Of a stretch of 18,580 nucleotides of DNA, positions 15,409 through 18,580 are shown piece after piece. The stretch covers positions 1 through 18,580 of the forward strand of contig JBHJOF010000289.1 in NCBI GenBank assembly GCA_050330055.1, read 5' to 3'. Under the pieces are notes generated by a model. That model saw only the letters and a list, made by a program, of their open reading frames with translations. It was not told the DNA's origin and did no database searches. The stretch's first letter is position 1. Each line of letters begins with the position of its first letter. The stretch comes from JBHJOF01 sp050330055 (lineage in GTDB: Bacteria > Pseudomonadota > Alphaproteobacteria > Kiloniellales > JAKSDN01). The position numbers and the translations under genes are program-made.

Positions 15409-15438
15409 CTTATAGAAGGGCCGCGCCCCCGCTAGCAA
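15409..15438 (-). promoter_or_regulatory. Candidate promoter of the lgt cluster
   Basis: On the minus strand, TTGCTA (15438-15433) and TATAAG (15414-15409) are separated by 18 bases. The -10 matches consensus at 5 of 6 positions and the -35 at 4 of 6. It lies about 70 bases before the lgt ATG in otherwise very G/C-rich DNA. The 369-base gap 15341-15709 holds only this, the inverted-repeat element at 15497-15624 and a weak rightward TTGTCA box at 15649-15654. Confidence 0.5.
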
Positions 15439-15496
15439 GGAAGGGGGTCAGTAAAGGCTTTCGGCGATGCACGACTCGATTGGCGCAATACTCTCC

Positions 15497-15624
15497 TTGT
15501 CATTGCCAGGCTTGACCCGCCTGCGGGGCCGAAGCCCCTTCGGCGCGGCGAAGGCCCGGCAATCCATTTGGAAGCACGGCGCCCTGCACCCCGTGGACCC
15601 CCGGGTCAAGCCCGGGGGTGACAA
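15497..15624. repeat. MITE-like intergenic element with terminal inverted repeats
   Basis: The 24-base ends (15497-15520 and 15601-15624) are inverted copies agreeing at 19 of 24 positions, with TTGTCA at one end and TGACAA at the other and CTTGACCCG / CGGGTCAAG inside. The interior has further palindromes (GGGGCCGAAGCCCC, CCTTCGGCGCGGCGAAGG). This matches the widespread alphaproteobacterial element recognised by its CCCGGGTCAAGCCCGGG end. No coding capacity and no clear target-site duplication is seen. Confidence 0.75.
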
Positions 15625-15709
15625 CAGAGGATGCGACAACCAGGGGATTTGTCAGACGGGGCGCAATCGGCTAACGGAGGGTAGGGAGAACCGCAGTAAG
15701 GCGAGCGGG

Positions 15710-16183
15710 ATGCGAGCGGCAGGCGTCGAGAGTCCGGCAGATGCGGGCATGGCGGCACTGGTGGCGTCGATCTTCGGCCGGCCGGTGCCCTTCATCGAGG
15801 CGCTCGGAATCGCGCTGGTCGAGCGCCTGCCGCGCGGCGTGGTGCTGCGCCTGCCCTACCGCGTTGAGCTGGTCGGCAATCCCGACGACGGCGTGCTCTA
15901 CGGCGGCGCGGTCAGCAGCCTGGTCGACACCGCCTGCGGCTTCGCCGCCATGGTGGCGCTGCCGGCGCGCGGAGCGGTTGCTACCCTCGACCTGCGCATC
16001 GACTTCCTGCGCCCGGCGGTGGCTGGCGCCGACCTCTTGGCGCGGGCCGAGTGCTACCGCCTGACCCGGCGCATCGCCTTCTGCCGCGCCACCACCTTCA
16101 GCGAGGCCTCGAAGGATCCGGTCGCCGAGGCGCTCGGCACCTTCATGATCGCCGATCCGGCGACCCCGGACGGCCAGGCATGA
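15710..16183 (+). CDS. PaaI-type hotdog thioesterase, subunit 1 (YGG variant)
   Basis: 157 residues with one hotdog fold. The active-site block is GNPDDGVLYGGAVSSLVDTACG (56-77): Asn57 and the catalytic-type Asp73 are present, but the usual His of HGG is Tyr64. LDLRIDFLRPA (93-103) is the conserved central strand. Family enzymes hydrolyse acyl-CoA thioesters in the cytoplasm. The ATG at 15710 has GGCGAG about 4 bases upstream; an ATG at 15749 would shorten it by 13 residues. Upstream in-frame sequence crosses the inverted-repeat element and is not coding. Its stop overlaps the next start as ATGA. It aligns residue for residue with the next gene at positions 57, 64-66 and 73, so the pair probably arose by duplication. 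Confidence 0.9.
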   Translation: MRAAGVESPADAGMAALVASIFGRPVPFIEALGIALVERLPRGVVLRLPYRVELVGNPDDGVLYGGAVSSLVDTACGFAAMVALPARGAVATLDLRIDFLRPAVAGADLLARAECYRLTRRIAFCRATTFSEASKDPVAEALGTFMIADPATPDGQA

Positions 16184-16632
16184 GCATCCTGGCCACCATC
16201 GCCGCAGCGCGGCGCGACGGCAATGTTCAGGCGATCGCCGACGCGATACCGCACGCCAGCTTCCTCGGCCTCGAGACCGAGATCGTGGCCGCGGATGGAG
16301 CGCCGCGCCTGGTGACGCGACTGCCGCACGATCCCAGGCACATCGGCAATCCGCTGCTGCCGGCGCTGCACGGCGGCGTGGTCGCCGCCTTTCTCCAGCT
16401 GACCGGCGCGATCGAGCTCTTGTGGCGGCTGGAGAGCGAATCGCTGCCGCGCTCGATCAACATCACGGTGGACTACCTGCGCCCGGCGCGCGCCGAGACG
16501 CTCTACGCCAGCGGCATCATCACCAAGCTCGGCCGCCGCGTCGCCAACGTGCGCGTCGAGGCCTGGCAGGAGGACGCGTCGCGCCCGGTCGCGCACGGCC
16601 ACGCCCACTACCTGGTGGTGCCGCCGGCCTGA
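16180..16632 (+). CDS. PaaI-type hotdog thioesterase, subunit 2 (Asp-to-Gln variant)
   Basis: 150 residues, a second hotdog protein translationally coupled to the first by an ATGA overlap. The block GNPLLPALHGGVVAAFLQLTGA (56-77) keeps Asn57 and His64-Gly65-Gly66, but the acidic residue expected at 73 is Gln73. NITVDYLRPARAETLYASG (94-112) is the central strand. Hotdog active sites form at subunit interfaces with HGG from one chain and the acid from the other, so this chain alone should be weak, while pairing with subunit 1 would rebuild one complete site. The ATG at 16180 is fixed by the overlap. The substrate is unknown; no fatty-acid or phenylacetate genes are adjacent. Confidence 0.9.
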   Translation: MSILATIAAARRDGNVQAIADAIPHASFLGLETEIVAADGAPRLVTRLPHDPRHIGNPLLPALHGGVVAAFLQLTGAIELLWRLESESLPRSINITVDYLRPARAETLYASGIITKLGRRVANVRVEAWQEDASRPVAHGHAHYLVVPPA

Positions 16633-16663
16633 GCTTCGCTTCATGCAAATGGGGGAGACGACG

Positions 16664-16942
16664 ATGCTGTTCATGGTGATCGAGCGCTTCAAGGACCGCG
16701 ACGCGCTGGCGGTCTACCGCCGCTTCAAGGAACAGGGCCGCATGCTGCCGGAGGGCCTGAGCTTCGTCGGCAGCTGGGTCGAGGCCAACTGCGACCGCTG
16801 CTTCCAGCTCATGGAGTGCGACGACGTGCGCCTGCTGCAGGAATGGTCGGTGCACTGGCGCGAGGTGGCCGAGCTGGAGTTCGTCCCCGTCGTCGCCGGC
16901 AAGGACACGGCCGAGCACCTGATACCGCTGATCGAGGGCTAG
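16664..16942 (+). CDS. DUF3303 domain protein
   Basis: 92 residues, all within the DUF3303 family: MLFMVIERFK at the start, then GRMLPEGLSFVGSWVEANCDRCFQLMECDD and EWSVHWREVAELEFVPV. The fold is probably a small ferredoxin-like alpha/beta barrel; no function is established. The ATG at 16664 was chosen because GGGGGAG lies 8 bases upstream and family members begin MLFMV; an ATG at 16643 would add seven residues. It follows the thioesterase pair by 31 bases on the same strand and may be co-transcribed with it. A G/C stem (GGCCGC/GCGGCC, 16946-16968) lies just past the stop, without a T run. Confidence 0.85.
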   Translation: MLFMVIERFKDRDALAVYRRFKEQGRMLPEGLSFVGSWVEANCDRCFQLMECDDVRLLQEWSVHWREVAELEFVPVVAGKDTAEHLIPLIEG

Positions 16943-17026
16943 ACAGGCCGCTTGGCTCCGGCGCGGCCGGTAGCGCTCGTGTGATTTCTCTTGGCAGCCT
17001 CCCGCCTTTCGATGGACTATGGCGCC

Positions 17027-17383
17027 ATGGCAGGCACAGCGCTCCTCAGAAAGGCGTTGATTGTCGCTCTCTGTGTGGCGCTCCACGCCGCAACGGGCGC
17101 AGTCTTTCCCTCGGCGGCGGCGAGCGCTGCGGGAGCGCTGGTCGATCTCCAGGATCAGCGGCACGACGCTGGCAACTGCTGTGAGTGTTGCGGGACAAGT
17201 GACGAGCTCTATCAGACGGCCGATTGCCTGGCGCTTTGCGTCGCGGCCCATGCGCTTCCGGTAACGCCCAGCAGAATCGCCCTATCGCACGGTCGCCCGC
17301 ATTTCCGCATAGCGGGGGACCGCCGCAAGCAACGCCATACAACACCCGAGCCTGATCCTCCCAATTCGAGCCTCGGCCTCTAA
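17027..17383 (+). CDS. Exported cysteine-rich small protein of unknown function
   Basis: 118 residues from the ATG at 17027; ATG 17012 and TTG 16991 are alternative in-frame starts and none has a clear ribosome site. Residues 1-34 are a signal-peptide-like segment (LLRKALIVALCVALHAATG, with cleavage possible near ASA-34). The mature part carries six cysteines in a CC-E-CC cluster (51, 52, 54, 55) and a C-x3-C pair (67, 71), which could bind a metal or form disulfides. The C-terminus is Pro-rich (TTPEPDPPNSS). I do not recognise the family, though small exported Cys/Pro proteins with this layout occur near metal-handling genes. A hairpin right after the stop separates it from the cytochrome gene. 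Confidence 0.6.
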   Translation: MAGTALLRKALIVALCVALHAATGAVFPSAAASAAGALVDLQDQRHDAGNCCECCGTSDELYQTADCLALCVAAHALPVTPSRIALSHGRPHFRIAGDRRKQRHTTPEPDPPNSSLGL

Positions 17384-17386
17384 CCG

Positions 17387-17409
17387 AAGCGCTGGTCAGC
17401 CAGCGCTTT
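17387..17409 (+). terminator. Hairpin terminator after the cysteine-rich gene
   Basis: A perfect 9-base inverted repeat, AAGCGCTGG (17387-17395) and CCAGCGCTT (17400-17408), with a 4-base TCAG loop, begins four bases after the TAA. It is followed by only one or two more T residues, so intrinsic termination may be partial. It indicates that the cytochrome gene has a separate promoter or is attenuated. Confidence 0.5.
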
Positions 17410-17493
17410 GCGCGACGCCTTTGGCAGGTCCCGCCAGCACATCGGCGGGCGCGCGCATTGGCTTGAAAGCAAACGGATCAAGGTGAGGGTGCT

Positions 17494-18192
17494 ATGCAGC
17501 GACTATACATGGCCGCGGCTCTTGTTGTCGGCCTGACCCTTTCGATGACGATCGCCCCGGCGGCCGAGACCGGCGATCCTGACGCCGGGTGGCAGCTTTT
17601 CGGGGCCTGCTCGTCCTGTCATTCGCTGGCGCCGGGCCGGCACATGACGGGGCCTAGTCTTGCCTCCATCTGGGGCCGTCGGGCTGGCTCCATCGAGGGC
17701 TTCGTCCGCTATTCACAGGCTCTCCGAGAGTCGGACGTGATCTGGGACGAGGAGGCCATGGATCCCTGGCTGGCCAATCCTCAGGCCTTCATTCCGGGCA
17801 ACCGCATGACATTCCCCGGCATGCAAAACGAGACCCAAAGACGGGACCTCATCGCCTTTCTACGCAGCGCGTCTGAGGACGGGGGTCAGGTGACGGAAGG
17901 TCCGTCTGGCGGCATGACGGGTCAACGCGAAATGCTGGATCTCAAGCAACTGGAGGCCAACAACCGAATTGCCGCGATCAGCCATTGCGGAGACAGCTAC
18001 ACGGTGACGGCGGAGACCGGAGAGGCGTACCAGTTCTGGGAGTTCAACCTGCGCATCAAGACGGACGGCAGCGACCTCGGCCCGCCGCCGGGCCATCCGG
18101 TCGTTATTCCGGCGAGCATGCAGGGCGATCGCGTCTTCGTCATCTTCGCTTCGCCGGCGGAGATCAGTCCGTTCATAACGAAGGGATGCTAA
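17494..18192 (+). CDS. Periplasmic cytochrome c fused to a C-terminal domain of unknown function
   Basis: 232 residues. Residues 1-24 are a signal peptide. A class I cytochrome c domain covers about 28-128: heme attachment Cys39-Cys42-His43 (CSSCH), GPSLASIWGRRAG as in mitochondrial-type c552 proteins, and Met105 (GNRMTF) as the likely sixth ligand. A linker (128-145) leads to a domain of about 85 residues with HCGDSYTVTAETG, FWEFNLRIKTDGSDLGPPPG, GDRVFVIFASP and a C-terminal Cys232. Cys165 and Cys232 could form a disulfide in the periplasm. This second domain is conserved-looking but has no function I can name. GGTGAGG precedes the ATG. It could accept electrons from a periplasmic dehydrogenase, possibly including the molybdenum hydroxylase at 2185-4834, but nothing links them directly. 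Confidence 0.9.
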   Translation: MQRLYMAAALVVGLTLSMTIAPAAETGDPDAGWQLFGACSSCHSLAPGRHMTGPSLASIWGRRAGSIEGFVRYSQALRESDVIWDEEAMDPWLANPQAFIPGNRMTFPGMQNETQRRDLIAFLRSASEDGGQVTEGPSGGMTGQREMLDLKQLEANNRIAAISHCGDSYTVTAETGEAYQFWEFNLRIKTDGSDLGPPPGHPVVIPASMQGDRVFVIFASPAEISPFITKGC

Positions 18193-18580
18193 CCGACCTC
18201 GAAGAAGGGTTCGCCCAGGATCTCCTCGCGCACTTCGAGGCCCAGGCCCGGCTTGGTCGGCGCGCTGATCTCGCCGTCCTCGGTCGGCGGCATGCCGGCG
18301 GCGTTGCTGACCGTCACCCAGTTCATGAAGTCGACGGTGTGGAAGCGCTGGGCTGGCGGAGTCGAGAGCATCAGGTGCGTTGTCGCGGCGGTGTCGAGGT
18401 CGCTGCCGCCGGTGTCCTCGATGGTGACGCGCAGGCCGAACGCCACCGCCACGTCGCGGATCAGGCGCGCCTTGGTCATGCCGCCGACGCGGGCCAGCTT
18501 GATGGTGACGCCGTTGACGATGCCGGCGCGCTCTGCCGCCAGCAGGTCGCCGAGCGACGCGATCGACTCGTCGAGGATCA
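18189..18580 (-). CDS. Mandelate racemase / muconate lactonizing enzyme family (enolase superfamily), C-terminal part
   Basis: Only the last 129 residues are in the window; the start lies beyond the right edge. The barrel strands end with ILDESIASLGDL (a metal-site Glu region), VTIKLARVGGMTKARLIRDVA (the Lys-containing strand), then VTIEDTGGSDLDTAATTHLMLSTP, which is the pattern of the MR/MLE subgroup near cis-3-hydroxyproline dehydratases and hydroxyproline-betaine epimerases. These cytoplasmic Mg-dependent enzymes abstract the alpha proton of a carboxylate. The substrate cannot be settled without the N-terminal capping domain. Its TAG overlaps by four bases (CTAA) the stop of the convergent cytochrome gene, with no terminator between. 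Confidence 0.88.
   Translation of the reverse strand, partial: ILDESIASLGDLLAAERAGIVNGVTIKLARVGGMTKARLIRDVAVAFGLRVTIEDTGGSDLDTAATTHLMLSTPPAQRFHTVDFMNWVTVSNAAGMPPTEDGEISAPTKPGLGLEVREEILGEPFFEVG

Noticed and set aside
13622..15415. 597-residue open frame on the plus strand
   Set aside because: Antisense to the MidA-type methyltransferase and lgt, both with full family signatures. Gln/Arg/His-rich composition marks it as a shadow.
15467..15709. 81-residue N-terminal extension of the first thioesterase
   Set aside because: The extension crosses the inverted-repeat element and encodes repeat-derived sequence; hotdog homology starts after 15710.

Overview
This 18.6 kb, strongly GC-rich window looks like chromosome of an alphaproteobacterium, probably a Rhodospirillales-type lineage. 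The evidence is the conserved prs-rplY-pth-ychF block, the lgt / MidA-type methyltransferase / pgeF block, DUF1127 and DUF3303 genes, and two families of intergenic repeat common in alphaproteobacteria. This is inferred from gene content; no rRNA or tRNA gene is present. Most of the window is ordinary chromosome, and I see no phage, transposase, CRISPR array or defence island.

Left arm (1-4834): a TetR-type repressor cut by the window edge reads leftward. Reading rightward from the same intergenic region are a DUF1127 gene and a flavin-binding split-barrel (PNPOx-like) gene. That region holds a repeated palindrome placed between and just after the -35/-10 elements of the rightward promoter, so this looks like a self-contained regulated module. 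Next comes a two-gene molybdenum hydroxylase of the isoquinoline 1-oxidoreductase type: a small 2Fe-2S subunit and a Tat-exported molybdopterin subunit.

Middle (4835-15340), all on the minus strand: a dienelactone hydrolase bracketed by two direct copies of a G/C-rich hairpin repeat; then ychF, pth, rplY and prs; an unrecognised lipoprotein with a tiny membrane-peptide ORF just upstream; an M24-fold protein that has lost its metal ligands; pgeF; an exported cupin; a MidA/NDUFAF7-type methyltransferase; and lgt. Transcription runs from lgt toward ychF, probably in several units. The cupin, with its own ribosome site and a downstream hairpin, sits between the methyltransferase and pgeF.

Right arm (15341-18580): a plausible lgt promoter, a MITE-like inverted-repeat element, then a rightward set of two ATGA-coupled hotdog thioesterases and a DUF3303 gene. 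The two thioesterases align residue for residue at the active site and carry complementary losses: one has YGG with the catalytic Asp, the other has HGG with Gln in place of the Asp. They may therefore form an obligate heteromer with one working site per pair. After them come an exported cysteine-rich small protein closed by a hairpin terminator, and a c-type cytochrome fused to a C-terminal domain. The cytochrome gene overlaps by 4 bases the convergent end of a mandelate racemase/enolase-superfamily gene cut by the right edge.

The best leads are the complementary thioesterase pair, the metal-less M24 protein with its small-ORF and lipoprotein neighbours, the TetR operator array, and the cytochrome fusion with its cysteine-rich neighbour.
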